From assembly GCA_041741455.1 (NCBI GenBank), contig JBGSJZ010000018.1, positions 62,001 through 126,000 on the forward strand: a stretch of 64,000 nucleotides of DNA. The letters are read 5' to 3'. Positions within the stretch are counted from its first letter, which is position 1. Each line of letters starts with the position of its first letter. Both the position numbers and the translations under genes were made by a program. Below are positions 34,561 to 42,653 of this stretch, piece by piece. The notes under the pieces are model-generated. The model was not told the DNA's origin and searched no databases. It saw only the letters and a program-made list of their open reading frames with translations. Source of the stretch: CALESS01 sp041741455. GTDB lineage: Bacteria; Chloroflexota; Anaerolineae; Anaerolineales; Anaerolineaceae.

Positions 34561-35604
34561 CTAATGTAATAATTCTGTATGATCGATCAATTTACCATCC
34601 AGAAAATCTTGTACAGCGTCATCGATAGCAATACGATCTGTCACTACTGGCTGTATATTAAGGCGGCGCATACTTTCATAAGCGCCCATTCCCATACCGC
34701 CACATAACAAGACCTTACAATCTGCAATAGCTTCCGCCATGCTGATGTGCTTGTCATGCGAGGCTGCGTCCATGCCGTGCCCGGCATCATTGCTATCCTC
34801 TGAATGAGATTGAGTAGCAAACTGGTTGTGCCCCATCTTGTCCCGCATTTCGCGGTTCACAACTTTCCCTTCCTCAATGGTTAGCACCAAATAGTAGGGC
34901 GCACGGCCAAAGTGCCGGCTGATCGTTTTACCATCATCTGTAATTGCTGCAATTTTCATAGTAATCTCCTTTTTTAATGTTTGTATTGAAAAGTGTTGAC
35001 CTCCGGGCTCCTCCCGTTTGTCATATGGAAACAAAACAAGCAATATCTGGGCAATGTCAGGGCCTTTGTTTTCCCAACAATGAGGCAAGTGAGCTTGAAA
35101 TGCCAGGCTATCTCCGGGTTTTAGATTAAAATCGTGCTCATCAATTCGGTAATACAAATAACCATCCAGGCAATACACAAACTCATACCCGGTGTGGACA
35201 ATCATTCGTTCGCCACTACCTTTGCCAGGTTTCAAGGTTACGATAAAAGGTTGAATACCATTTCCGGTCAGGTCCTTTCCAAGATTCTGCATTTGAGTGC
35301 TGCCAAAAGCTGCCTGTGGACGCTGGTCCGAAGATGTGAAGACGATATTCTTTTCAACTGGTTCCGCTTCAAAGAAAGAGGCGATCGGAACATTCAATGC
35401 TTGGGCTAACTGTTGAAGCGTGCCAACGGAAGGTGAAGATTTTCCATTCTCAACCAGGCTAAGCGTGTTGATGTTCAGTCCGCTGCGGTCTGCCAGCGCC
35501 CGCAATGAAAGCCCTTGTTTCGTGCGTAACTCGCGTAATTTCCGCCCGACCAACACTTCCGCTGGCGTATTTTCGGGGTTTGTGTGGTGTATTGATGAAT
35601 TCAT
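34561..35604 (-). CDS. HTH-cupin regulator fused to a NifX-like domain, with internal start
   Basis: A 347-residue protein with three parts: an XRE helix-turn-helix at about 20-75 (GLSLRALADRSGLNINTLS), a cupin at about 120-190 (HTGYEFVYCLDGYL, GDSLAFQAHLPHCWEN) and a NifX-like domain from residue 216 (DDGKTISRHFGRAPYYLV, then CGGMGMGAYESM). The NifX part has its own ATG at 34959 with a strong AAAAGGAGA five bases upstream. The joining peptide reads like a former intergenic leader. It therefore looks like two genes fused in frame by loss of a stop, still able to make the NifX part alone. It would sense a ligand through the cupin or a metal cluster and control the cluster downstream. Confidence 0.88.
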   Translation of the reverse strand: MNSSIHHTNPENTPAEVLVGRKLRELRTKQGLSLRALADRSGLNINTLSLVENGKSSPSVGTLQQLAQALNVPIASFFEAEPVEKNIVFTSSDQRPQAAFGSTQMQNLGKDLTGNGIQPFIVTLKPGKGSGERMIVHTGYEFVYCLDGYLYYRIDEHDFNLKPGDSLAFQAHLPHCWENKGPDIAQILLVLFPYDKREEPGGQHFSIQTLKKEITMKIAAITDDGKTISRHFGRAPYYLVLTIEEGKVVNREMRDKMGHNQFATQSHSEDSNDAGHGMDAASHDKHISMAEAIADCKVLLCGGMGMGAYESMRRLNIQPVVTDRIAIDDAVQDFLDGKLIDHTELLH

Positions 35605-35788
35605 TTGTTTACCCGCTCCAACACAAGCTCAAATTGACCTGAGAGAAATTTCGGCCAGGCAGAACTGGCTGTGTTTTTTGGTTCAATGACCATTTTTAAA
35701 TAACCAGATATTTAAAAAAACAACTCGCTGGCTAATCATCCCACATCGCTGTGTGCAGTTTGAGAAGCAATTCTTCAAAATTTATAAT

Positions 35789-35843
35789 TACTATTATTAT
35801 AGTACAAAAGATTATAATATTCCACTTTTATACTAACATAGTA
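35789..35843. promoter_or_regulatory. Paired palindromic operator candidates
   Basis: TACTATTATTATAGTA (35789-35804) and TACTAACATAGTA (35831-35843) are both inverted repeats of TACTA. The first overlaps one minus-strand TATAAT and the second lies near the expected -35 of the other, a good position for a repressor of the HTH-cupin-NifX gene. Confidence 0.5.
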
Positions 35844-35898
35844 ATAATAGTCATCAACAATTGCGAGTAAAGTAAATCAATTATTCTCTTATTGGCTA

Positions 35899-35927
35899 TT
35901 GATACATAAAGAATAATCTGATATAAT
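35899..35927 (+). promoter_or_regulatory. Promoter of padR-DUF5320
   Basis: TTGATA (35899-35904), 17 bases, then TATAAT (35922-35927). The padR ATG is 28 bases downstream with GGAG at 35943-35946. Confidence 0.75.
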
Positions 35928-35955
35928 AATAGAAAATGGAAAGGAGTTATGCCGT

Positions 35956-36336
35956 ATGCCAAGACGTCGAAGGGGTTGGGCGCTCGATCATTATGACGAG
36001 CAGAAGATCTATCACACACCGTTGACTGTTTCGCTGCTTGAGCCCGCATTATTGATCCTGATCAAGAGGCAGGCTCGGCATGGGTATACCCTGCTTTCCG
36101 ATCTGGAAATGCTAGGCATGGGAACAATCCATCCTAGCGTTGTGTATCGCACATTGAGAGAAATGGAGGAGCTTGGTTGGATCGTCTCTGAGTGGACCAC
36201 CGATCAAACACAGGGACCTCCCAGGCGAACCTACCGGATTACTGCGGAAGGTGATGTGGCTTTGGTCAACTGGCAGCAAGAGTTGAAAAAATCGGAAAGG
36301 CTGATAGCCAAGCTTTTACAATCAGTCGACAGTTAA
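35956..36336 (+). CDS. PadR-family transcriptional regulator
   Basis: A 126-residue winged-helix regulator. After a basic N-terminal tail, LLEPALLILIKRQARHGYTLLSDLE, then MGTIHPSVVYRTLREMEELGWI and RRTYRITAEGD match PadR helices and wing. The C-terminal dimerisation helix follows. PadR proteins are usually repressors released by small ligands. It is followed by two DUF5320 genes at 14-24 base gaps and faces the orange-protein-like cluster, a recurring neighbourhood for PadR plus DUF5320 in anaerobes. Confidence 0.9.
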   Translation: MPRRRRGWALDHYDEQKIYHTPLTVSLLEPALLILIKRQARHGYTLLSDLEMLGMGTIHPSVVYRTLREMEELGWIVSEWTTDQTQGPPRRTYRITAEGDVALVNWQQELKKSERLIAKLLQSVDS

Positions 36337-36350
36337 GAAAGGAGTTCATA

Positions 36351-36557
36351 ATGCCTGCAAGAGATGGATCAGGACCGATGGGACAAGGATCCCGAACGGG
36401 ACGCGGAATGGGAAATTGCGATTCTACCAAAACGCCTCCAACCCAGACAACCAAGAATAATGAAAGCCAGCCTCTGGGGTTAGGAGGTCGGATCTGGGAC
36501 GCAACGATTGGTGGCTTTTTGGGCCGCCGACGCAGAGGTCGGACGGGTCGCAAATAA
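36351..36557 (+). CDS. DUF5320-like small Gly/Arg-rich protein
   Basis: A 68-residue protein opening with GSGPMGQGSRTGRGMGNC, the GPxGxGxxTGRGxGxC pattern of DUF5320 proteins. The end is GGFLGRRRRGRTGRK. The function of the family is unknown; it is often found next to NifX-like and MinD-like genes. GGAGTTCATA upstream of the ATG is the ribosome site. Confidence 0.8.
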   Translation: MPARDGSGPMGQGSRTGRGMGNCDSTKTPPTQTTKNNESQPLGLGGRIWDATIGGFLGRRRRGRTGRK

Positions 36558-36581
36558 TTCTAAGAGTATAAGGAGGAATTT

Positions 36582-36845
36582 ATGCCAGGATTTGATAGAA
36601 CAGGACCATTTGGTAGCGGAACAGTTGGCAGGGGAATGGGGCCCTGCGGCGGAGGCCAGGCAAATTGGGGTCGAGGGCGAGGTTACGGACGGGGTGCTGG
36701 TTCAAGATGGGGCGGTACGCCAACCGAAATATCGCCAGATGATGAAAAACAAAATTTGACGCGCCAAAAAGGTTGGCTTGAATCTCTGCTCGAATCGATC
36801 AACCAACGTTTGAAAAACTTGGAAGGAAGTTCTCAAGAAAAATAA
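36582..36845 (+). CDS. DUF5320 protein with C-terminal coiled coil
   Basis: An 87-residue protein starting MPGFDRTGPFGSGTVGRGMGPC, the DUF5320 signature, then a Gly/Arg-rich middle and a helix from about 56 (KQNLTRQKGWLESLLESINQRLKNLE) that should form a coiled coil. This is the usual full-length form, while the preceding gene keeps mainly the N-terminal motif. AAGGAGGAATTT precedes the ATG. Confidence 0.85.
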   Translation: MPGFDRTGPFGSGTVGRGMGPCGGGQANWGRGRGYGRGAGSRWGGTPTEISPDDEKQNLTRQKGWLESLLESINQRLKNLEGSSQEK

Positions 36846-36960
36846 AGAGGTTCCAGTTCAGCGGTAAACCGTTTCTGTATGAACCTGTTGTTCATTGATA
36901 CTCAATAGCAATGCAAAAAAAGCTGATTTGTTGTCATAGGCGCAAGATACCTTATAGACA

Positions 36961-37007
36961 AAAAATCTCAAGATGCGCCCCTGGAACTGTGATCCAAGAG
37001 CGCATCT
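36961..37007 (-). terminator. Terminator of the hydrogenase-lplA operon
   Basis: AGATGCGC (36971-36978) pairs with GCGCATCT (37000-37007). On the minus strand TGAGA and then six T residues follow. It lies 54 bases after the lplA stop and matches the end of the long minus-strand operon. Confidence 0.65.
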
Positions 37008-37060
37008 CATTTTACGAAATCTTACATCGGTTATAGAGGATAGGCTTAGCTCATTCCATC

Positions 37061-38107
37061 TCAACCCGCCAGTACTCTGGCAAAATCTTCAGGCACCAAC
37101 CCGGGTGATTGAATAGAATACTGGTCATAGAAATCAGTTACTGCCTGAATAATTGCAGTACTTTCAACCGGCACACCTTCTAGTACTTGTTCTAGTGATA
37201 GTAGATCAAGGGCGGGGAAGAAGAAAAAATCACCTGATATGTGAACATCTTTTAAGATTCCCTCCTGGTTGACAGCAGTGATTCTTAGCAACCCACCCGG
37301 AGTTTTCAACATCTTTTGAATTACGTACACCCCTTCAGCAATTTTTACCTGGGCCGAATCCGGCCTGCGGCGATCATTTGCCAGTAACCATTCAGGGGTA
37401 TTCATCTCTTGAAGAAGTTGGTCAGCTTTATTGGTCAACTCTGTGTCCAATTCTTGTTCTGCCAGAGTTCCTATCAACGGCGCGTAGAACCGGGTGAGAG
37501 TAGCTGCGAGATCAGCATTCGCAGGAATTTGACCTGTTTCACGCTTGAATGTCGTCAAATTCTCATACATTGTTTTATGCACTTTGTCGCGGAATTTCTC
37601 ATCCGGAACACGGAGCACTTTGGACATCATCTCATAGTTGAAATCCTGGATAAAATTTCCCACCAGAATCAACATATCCTCAATTTGTGCTGCTCCTGTC
37701 CCGGAGATTTTGCGACCGTTGGTTACGATATCATTGACCGGTTTATACTCAGCTGGAACACCAAATTCTCGAAAAGTAGCGATAACAGGTTGCAAGAATT
37801 TTTGATAAAACTCGGCAACGTTCGCTGGCACTCCAGGATGGTTACGGTGAATGATTAACTGAAAGAATAGCTGTTCACCATCTAGATAAACTGCCCCCCC
37901 GCCTACTTCTCGACGGAAGACAGGGATTTGATTCAGGCGCGCAAATTCCAGATCTATTTCTTGTTGGGCATCCTGGTGATAACCGATACAAACATAGGGC
38001 GTGGCTGGCCGTAAAATAAACAGGGCTTCTCGGCCGAGATGAGCAGCAGCATGATAAAGCGCCTGGCTGTATTCCCAAGATACTGCATCTAGGAAAAAGT
38101 AATCCAT
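37061..38107 (-). CDS. lplA: Lipoate-protein ligase
   Basis: A 348-residue LplA with both the catalytic and the C-terminal accessory domain. Lipoyl-AMP site blocks: RREVGGGAVYLDGEQLFFQLI near residue 65 and NDIVTNGRKISGTGAAQ near 124 with the catalytic Lys. The enzyme activates free lipoate with ATP and joins it to a carrier lysine. It starts 7 bases after the hydrogenase protease gene and is last in the operon that also encodes a GcvH/LbpA-like lipoyl carrier. Its natural target is therefore probably that protein rather than a dehydrogenase complex. Dedicated ligases of this sort accompany lipoate-binding proteins in sHdr sulfur oxidisers. Confidence 0.93.
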   Translation of the reverse strand: MDYFFLDAVSWEYSQALYHAAAHLGREALFILRPATPYVCIGYHQDAQQEIDLEFARLNQIPVFRREVGGGAVYLDGEQLFFQLIIHRNHPGVPANVAEFYQKFLQPVIATFREFGVPAEYKPVNDIVTNGRKISGTGAAQIEDMLILVGNFIQDFNYEMMSKVLRVPDEKFRDKVHKTMYENLTTFKRETGQIPANADLAATLTRFYAPLIGTLAEQELDTELTNKADQLLQEMNTPEWLLANDRRRPDSAQVKIAEGVYVIQKMLKTPGGLLRITAVNQEGILKDVHISGDFFFFPALDLLSLEQVLEGVPVESTAIIQAVTDFYDQYSIQSPGLVPEDFARVLAG

Positions 38108-38114
38108 AAAATGT

Positions 38115-38606
38115 TCATTCTCCTTTGTCTTCTAATAATCCCCAGTTCTCTAATACCAGCATCGCCCGATATACGACCCCGGGCAATGCGTGTTCAACAA
38201 TCGGGCTTAATTCCAGGCCAATGGAAAGGTCCTCCGGTTGGATGCCAACCAAATGAAGGTTTTCGGGGAGGAAACCGCGCATATTGGCCAGTCCCAATAC
38301 TTCCTGGAAAGTAACCTGGTGCTGGGAGAGTTTTATCCCGGCATATAGTGGAATTTGTTCTTTACGAAGCTCAACAATTGTCCCGGCAGGCTTGCCGACA
38401 TTAACTGCATCCAGAATCAGCAAGTGGCTGCATTCTTCTACAACCATCAACAGGTTTAAACCTAAAACACCACCATCCAGTAATTCAAACCCTGGATGAG
38501 CCCTCAATTGGGCGTCCAACAATCTTAAGGCATGGACGCCCAATCCTTCATCGCGGTTCAGGATATTCCCAAGTCCAAGAACGACTTTACGTTTTATCTC
38601 AGCCAT
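38115..38606 (-). CDS. hynD: [NiFe] hydrogenase maturation protease (HyaD/HycI family)
   Basis: A 163-residue endopeptidase with VLGLGNILNRDEGLGVHAL at residue 9, carrying the nickel-sensing Glu, and LLILDAVNVGKPAGT near 61 with the conserved Asp; SQHQV near 94 has the third ligand His. It cuts off the C-terminal peptide of the large subunit after nickel insertion. It directly follows hynL by 7 bases. No hypABCDEF genes are in the window, so those must be elsewhere. Confidence 0.92.
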   Translation of the reverse strand: MAEIKRKVVLGLGNILNRDEGLGVHALRLLDAQLRAHPGFELLDGGVLGLNLLMVVEECSHLLILDAVNVGKPAGTIVELRKEQIPLYAGIKLSQHQVTFQEVLGLANMRGFLPENLHLVGIQPEDLSIGLELSPIVEHALPGVVYRAMLVLENWGLLEDKGE

Positions 38607-38613
38607 AACTTAT

Positions 38614-40353
38614 CTAGCTAACACAAACAGACAAGCCAGTGGCTACTTCTCCTAAATCGTTCCCTTCAGCATCCACCATATGGATGGCACATGCCATGCA
38701 TGGATCAAAGGAGTGAATGGTTCGCAGAATCTCAAGCGGCCATTCTGGTTTTGCCAGAGGGGTTCCAACCAGGGAGGCCTCATAGGCTCCAGCCTGGCCT
38801 TTGTGATCCCGTGGTGAGCCATTCCAGGTGGTGGGCACAACCATCTGGTAATTCTCAATCTTGCCATTGTTGATGACAATCCAATGTCCAAGTGCGCCGC
38901 GTGGGGCTTCCATAAAACCGAAGCCTTGGGCTCGGGACGGCCAGGTGATGGGTTCCCATTTCTCCCCGTTGAAAGTCTGGGTGTTACCGGCCTTAATTTC
39001 AGTGATCAAATCGTTGTAGTAAGTGCGCATGGAATCGGCAAAGACTTTGGTTTCAATAGCCCGCGCAGCTGTCCGACCCAGCGTGGAAAAAACGGCTGTA
39101 ATGGGAATATTCAGGGTTGTGAGTACCAGGTCGACCAGTTCTTTGGTTTGAGCATGCCCGCTAGCGTACATAGCCAGAACGCGCGCCAGGGGTCCCACTT
39201 CCATGGGCGTCTCCGCCCAACGCGGGGCTTTCAGCCAGGAATATTTCTGCTCTACTTCCAGATAGTCATAGGGTGGTTTGGGACCAGTGTAGTTGAAAGT
39301 GGTTTCTCCTGCATAAGGATGGAGACCGGATTGATCGCCATTTCCGTACTTGTACCAGGAATGTGCAATATATTCCTGCATGCGTGAGAAATCATTCGGG
39401 TCGGGAATCTGAATATTTGCCAGATCCCGATTGAGGATAACAGCTCTGGGTACCAGGAACTTAGAAATATCGCTGTTATCCTCGCCAGGGAATTCACCCC
39501 AGGTAAGGAAGTTACCCAGCCCTTCACCGATGCCACCATATTCCAGGTAATAAGGAGCGATTGCCAGCAGATCCGGAATGTAGACCTGGTCCACAAAGGT
39601 GATCATCTTGTCAATCGAATCACTGATGATGGAGAGACGCTCGGCATTGAGGGCTGTATCGCTGTTCAGATCAATTGGCATGGGCACCCCTCCTACCACG
39701 AAGTTAGGGTGGGGATTCTTGCCGCCAAAGATAGTGTGGATCTTGGTGGCATCTTTTTGCCAATCTAGTGCTTCCAGATAGTGAGCAACTGCCAACAGGT
39801 TTACTTCTGGTGGCAATTTGTAGGCCGGATGCCCCCAGTAAGCATTGGCAAAGATGGAAAGCTGCCCACTTTCGACAATACTCTGCACTTTCTTCTGCAC
39901 CCCGGAAAAGTAAGCAGGTGATGAATTTGGCCAGGGTGAAATACTTTGCTGGATGGTTGAAGTCTGAGCCGGATCTGCTTGAAGACAGGAGACAACGTCC
40001 ACCCAATCCAGGGCATGCAGATGATAAAAATGCATTACATGATCGTGTACATATTGCTGAGCGATCATCAGGTTGCGGATCAGGTTAGCAGTTTTTGGGA
40101 TTTTAATCTTCAGGGCATCTTCGACAGAGCGAATGGAAGCAAAGGAGTGCACCGTTGTGCAAACACCGCAGGCGCGCTGGGCGAAAGCCCAGGCCTCGCG
40201 CGGGTCACGACCACGCAGAATGATCTCCATTCCACGCACCATGGTGCCGGAAGAATACGCCTGTGAGACGGTATTATTCGCATCGAGGGAAGCTTCAATC
40301 CGCAGATGGCCTTCGATGCGTGTGATCGGGTCGATAACGATTCTTTGAGCCAT
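38614..40353 (-). CDS. hynL: [NiFe] hydrogenase large subunit, group 1 (Isp type)
   Basis: A 579-residue catalytic subunit that binds the NiFe(CN)2CO centre. The L1 motif RACGVCTTVH gives Cys62 and Cys65, and the L2 motif DPCMACAIH gives Cys552 and Cys555. His558 is followed by a 21-residue tail that HynD should remove. Both motifs are of the group 1 respiratory uptake class, and all nickel ligands are Cys, not Sec. It has no signal peptide and would be exported with HynS. The gene is separated from hynS by isp1, isp2 and a small gene, the order of Isp-type (group 1e) hydrogenases known from sulfur-metabolising bacteria. Confidence 0.96.
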   Translation of the reverse strand: MAQRIVIDPITRIEGHLRIEASLDANNTVSQAYSSGTMVRGMEIILRGRDPREAWAFAQRACGVCTTVHSFASIRSVEDALKIKIPKTANLIRNLMIAQQYVHDHVMHFYHLHALDWVDVVSCLQADPAQTSTIQQSISPWPNSSPAYFSGVQKKVQSIVESGQLSIFANAYWGHPAYKLPPEVNLLAVAHYLEALDWQKDATKIHTIFGGKNPHPNFVVGGVPMPIDLNSDTALNAERLSIISDSIDKMITFVDQVYIPDLLAIAPYYLEYGGIGEGLGNFLTWGEFPGEDNSDISKFLVPRAVILNRDLANIQIPDPNDFSRMQEYIAHSWYKYGNGDQSGLHPYAGETTFNYTGPKPPYDYLEVEQKYSWLKAPRWAETPMEVGPLARVLAMYASGHAQTKELVDLVLTTLNIPITAVFSTLGRTAARAIETKVFADSMRTYYNDLITEIKAGNTQTFNGEKWEPITWPSRAQGFGFMEAPRGALGHWIVINNGKIENYQMVVPTTWNGSPRDHKGQAGAYEASLVGTPLAKPEWPLEILRTIHSFDPCMACAIHMVDAEGNDLGEVATGLSVCVS

Positions 40354-40365
40354 ATTATTCTCCTG

Positions 40366-40686
40366 TTATTGGTTGCGAAGCCAGGTGAGCGCTTCTTCTT
40401 CCGTCTCAAAAACGCGCACTTCGTGGGTGTAATAGCTTTCCTCAATTTCCAGGGCGGCTGGATCGATGTTTGTTCCAAAAATGGCTGTAGTCGGCATCAT
40501 GGGTCGAAAATTTTTGAGATTAGTCATACATTCTTCACCACTTGTGCCGCGCAGATCAACCAGGAGCTTGCCCCGGTAATCATGCAGAAAACTTGCAAGT
40601 GAACGGACATCCTCGTGAGACATCGGACCTGTGTGCCGACATCGGAAAATGCCTTTTTCTACTGGAGTAATGGTAAATGCTGCCAT
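40366..40686 (-). CDS. SpoIIAA/STAS-like small protein inside the hydrogenase operon
   Basis: A 106-residue protein that looks like the SpoIIAA-like/STAS fold: strands FTITPVEKGIFRCRHTG and GKLLVDLRGTS, and the typical end VRVFETEEEALTWLRNQ. Such proteins bind partners or small ligands; no catalytic motif is present. AGGAGGTGT precedes two adjacent ATGs (40689 and 40686); I choose the second for spacing. It lies between isp2 and hynL, where standard hynS-isp1-isp2-hynL operons have no gene, so it may be a cytosolic adaptor or assembly factor for this version. Confidence 0.7.
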   Translation of the reverse strand: MAAFTITPVEKGIFRCRHTGPMSHEDVRSLASFLHDYRGKLLVDLRGTSGEECMTNLKNFRPMMPTTAIFGTNIDPAALEIEESYYTHEVRVFETEEEALTWLRNQ

Positions 40687-40696
40687 CATACACCTC

Positions 40697-41956
40697 CTAT
40701 TCTTCAAGTGCGTCGGCAACCATCTGACTTAACCCAGCAACCTCGACATCCAGATCGAAGTGTTGGACACAATCTACGAACTGCAAGCGGCAATTGGAAC
40801 AACTCATCACCACCGTTTTAGCGCCTGCTTTTTGCATTTGTTTGATCTTTAGCTCAAATGCAGCATAACGAACTGGATCCGCTTCTTTGATGGCGATCAC
40901 GCCGCCTCCACCGCCGCAGCAGACCGATTCCTCTTTGTTGGGGGACATTTCCTTGAAGGCATGGGGAGCCAGTATGCCAAGGATTTCGCGCGGCTCGCGG
41001 ATATGGCCACCACGGCGTTGAATTTTGCACGCATCATGGAAGGTAATGGTATCTTGATCGAATGCGCCAGCCTTTAGCTTGATTCGGCCTGTACGGAGGT
41101 ATTCACCAATTAGACCTACAATATGGGTAATTTCGACACCTTCCGGCACTTCCATGATATTGGCTGCGGTCCAGCGCAGAGCATCATAAGCGTGACCGCA
41201 CTCCGTTACAACGATCTTTTTAACACCCAGTTCTTTAGCAGCATCAAAAACCCGTTGGATGAACATGCGAGTGCGTTCCAGATTGCCTTCGTAGAAGCCA
41301 AAATTGACCACCTCACGGCCCTTGGTGCTTAGGGTCCACTTTTCGCCAGCCGCATGCAATATCTTTGCAATGGCAGCAATGTTCTGCGGAAATTTCATAA
41401 TTTCAATGGAACTGAATACAACCAATGTATCCGCACCTTTGACATCCATGGGGAGTTCAACTTCCCATTCGTCTGCCACCCATTCCATGCGGTTCTCATA
41501 AACGTCATCTGTGACTCCCAGCGGGCTGCCTTCTTGCACCTGCTTGTTAACAGCGGCCATTAAATCAGCTGGGACCACGCCCGCTTCCGAGAATCCAGCG
41601 CGGACTTCATGGATTAATGGTCCAAGCTGGATGCCCATCGGGCAGACCATTGAGCATTTGTTGCATAATGTGCATGCCTCGTAGACAATTTTACTGTAGT
41701 GAATCAAATCCTCATCCGAAATTGGCTTGTCTATGCCGAGTGCAAGTTTTGCTTTTCCAGCTAAAGTAAATCGCTGCTCATAAGCCCGTTTAAGGAGTTC
41801 AATTTTCCACACCGGGGCATACTCGGGATTACCAGTGGCTTGATAGAAGTGACAGGCTTCAGCGCACATACCGCAACGAGTGCATGCTTCAAGTTGAGCG
41901 GCTGTGTAGCCGCCGGTCTCTCTTACGAAAGTATCCATTGCTTTTTTTGTTTGCAT
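40697..41956 (-). CDS. isp2: Isp2: DsrK/HdrD-like Fe-S protein
   Basis: A 419-residue cytoplasmic electron-transfer protein. Two [4Fe-4S] sets open it: CTRCGMCAEAC (Cys25-35) and CTLCNKCSMVC near 93-103. Two CCG-type halves follow: a degenerate first one with VVTECGHAYDAL, and a full second one with FHDACKIQRRGG, SVCCGGGGGVIA and MSCSNCRLQF. The full CCG domain is what carries the noncubane cluster that reduces disulfides in HdrB/D and DsrK. TTAGGAGGTG upstream fixes the ATG at 41956; the longer frame to 42112 overlaps isp1. It should pass electrons between Isp1 and a cytosolic disulfide, trisulfide or persulfide partner. Confidence 0.92.
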   Translation of the reverse strand: MQTKKAMDTFVRETGGYTAAQLEACTRCGMCAEACHFYQATGNPEYAPVWKIELLKRAYEQRFTLAGKAKLALGIDKPISDEDLIHYSKIVYEACTLCNKCSMVCPMGIQLGPLIHEVRAGFSEAGVVPADLMAAVNKQVQEGSPLGVTDDVYENRMEWVADEWEVELPMDVKGADTLVVFSSIEIMKFPQNIAAIAKILHAAGEKWTLSTKGREVVNFGFYEGNLERTRMFIQRVFDAAKELGVKKIVVTECGHAYDALRWTAANIMEVPEGVEITHIVGLIGEYLRTGRIKLKAGAFDQDTITFHDACKIQRRGGHIREPREILGILAPHAFKEMSPNKEESVCCGGGGGVIAIKEADPVRYAAFELKIKQMQKAGAKTVVMSCSNCRLQFVDCVQHFDLDVEVAGLSQMVADALEE

Positions 41957-41966
41957 GCTGCACCTC

Positions 41967-42644
41967 CTAAGGTGTAACGCCCCGTTTACCGAAATCAGCC
42001 CCATGGAAGGCTTTGGAGAAGAAGTAGAACATGAAGTGAGAGATGCGGCTGAGAGGAATCCAGATGAGCAGCAGATCCACGGAAAGCATATGCAAGCTGT
42101 AAAGCACTTCATAGCGAAACCAGAGATGGTGGGTCATCATATAACCGGTAACCATTGGCACAAACACAAAGGCCAGGTTTAGCCATTCTGCTGGGCCGGT
42201 GATCAACTTCAAGACAGGATTGATCAATCGATTGATGAAGAGTGTTAGCATTGCAACGATTGCCCCGGCTGCCAACCAGTCCACAATTGGGAGGGGCAAG
42301 GTGGGCCAACCAAATCCGATCAGGCTTTTCCAGACCAGCATATGCGCCGTACCGAGGATCAGTACTACAAACAGGCCAAGATGAAATAGTCCTCCAGCCA
42401 GGTAGATGATTGGGTTTCGAGTAAAGGTGTTCTTGACCCAGGGAACAAAAGGCCAAATGAGGATACCTTTGAGGAAGGAGATCGCTGCGCCTCCCACTTT
42501 GCTACCCCGTGCAGGTATCCGGTCTTTTTGCCACCCCAGCATGATCACCCGCACCAGGCGGTAAACCATCCCGGCGATGAAGACCAGGAGGGCTGCCTGG
42601 AAGAACGGACCACGTGCAAAGGCAAGTATTTCTGTCCAATTCAT
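41967..42644 (-). CDS. isp1: Isp1: NarI/DsrM-like cytochrome b membrane subunit
   Basis: A 225-residue protein with five likely helices: about 12-32, 75-105, 118-140, 155-175 and 178-205. Candidate haem histidines are in GLFHLGLFVVL, GTAHMLVW, MTHHLWF and YSLHMLSVD. This matches the NarI-like membrane anchor of Isp hydrogenases and DsrM. It would take electrons from HynS on the outer face and hand them to quinone or to Isp2. It lies 9 bases after hynS and 10 before isp2. Confidence 0.9.
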   Translation of the reverse strand: MNWTEILAFARGPFFQAALLVFIAGMVYRLVRVIMLGWQKDRIPARGSKVGGAAISFLKGILIWPFVPWVKNTFTRNPIIYLAGGLFHLGLFVVLILGTAHMLVWKSLIGFGWPTLPLPIVDWLAAGAIVAMLTLFINRLINPVLKLITGPAEWLNLAFVFVPMVTGYMMTHHLWFRYEVLYSLHMLSVDLLLIWIPLSRISHFMFYFFSKAFHGADFGKRGVTP

Positions 42645-42653
42645 ATTAGCCTC

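Larger units (their letters stand above)
35605..35955. other. Divergent AT-rich control region between HTH-cupin-NifX and padR
   Basis: This 351-base space separates two regulators. It contains palindromes at 35789-35804 and 35831-35843 sharing TACTA half-sites, -10-like TATAAT hexamers on the minus strand at 35816-35811 and 35801-35796, and a clear plus-strand promoter at 35899-35927. Both regulators may act here. Confidence 0.65.

Noticed and set aside
34561..34959. Treating only the NifX part as the gene
   Set aside because: The HTH-cupin part is in the same frame without a stop, so the longer product must be annotated. The short form is recorded as an internal start.
38614..40353. Selenocysteine in the hydrogenase large subunit
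   Set aside because: The L2 motif DPCMACAIH has normal cysteine codons and the frame is uninterrupted.
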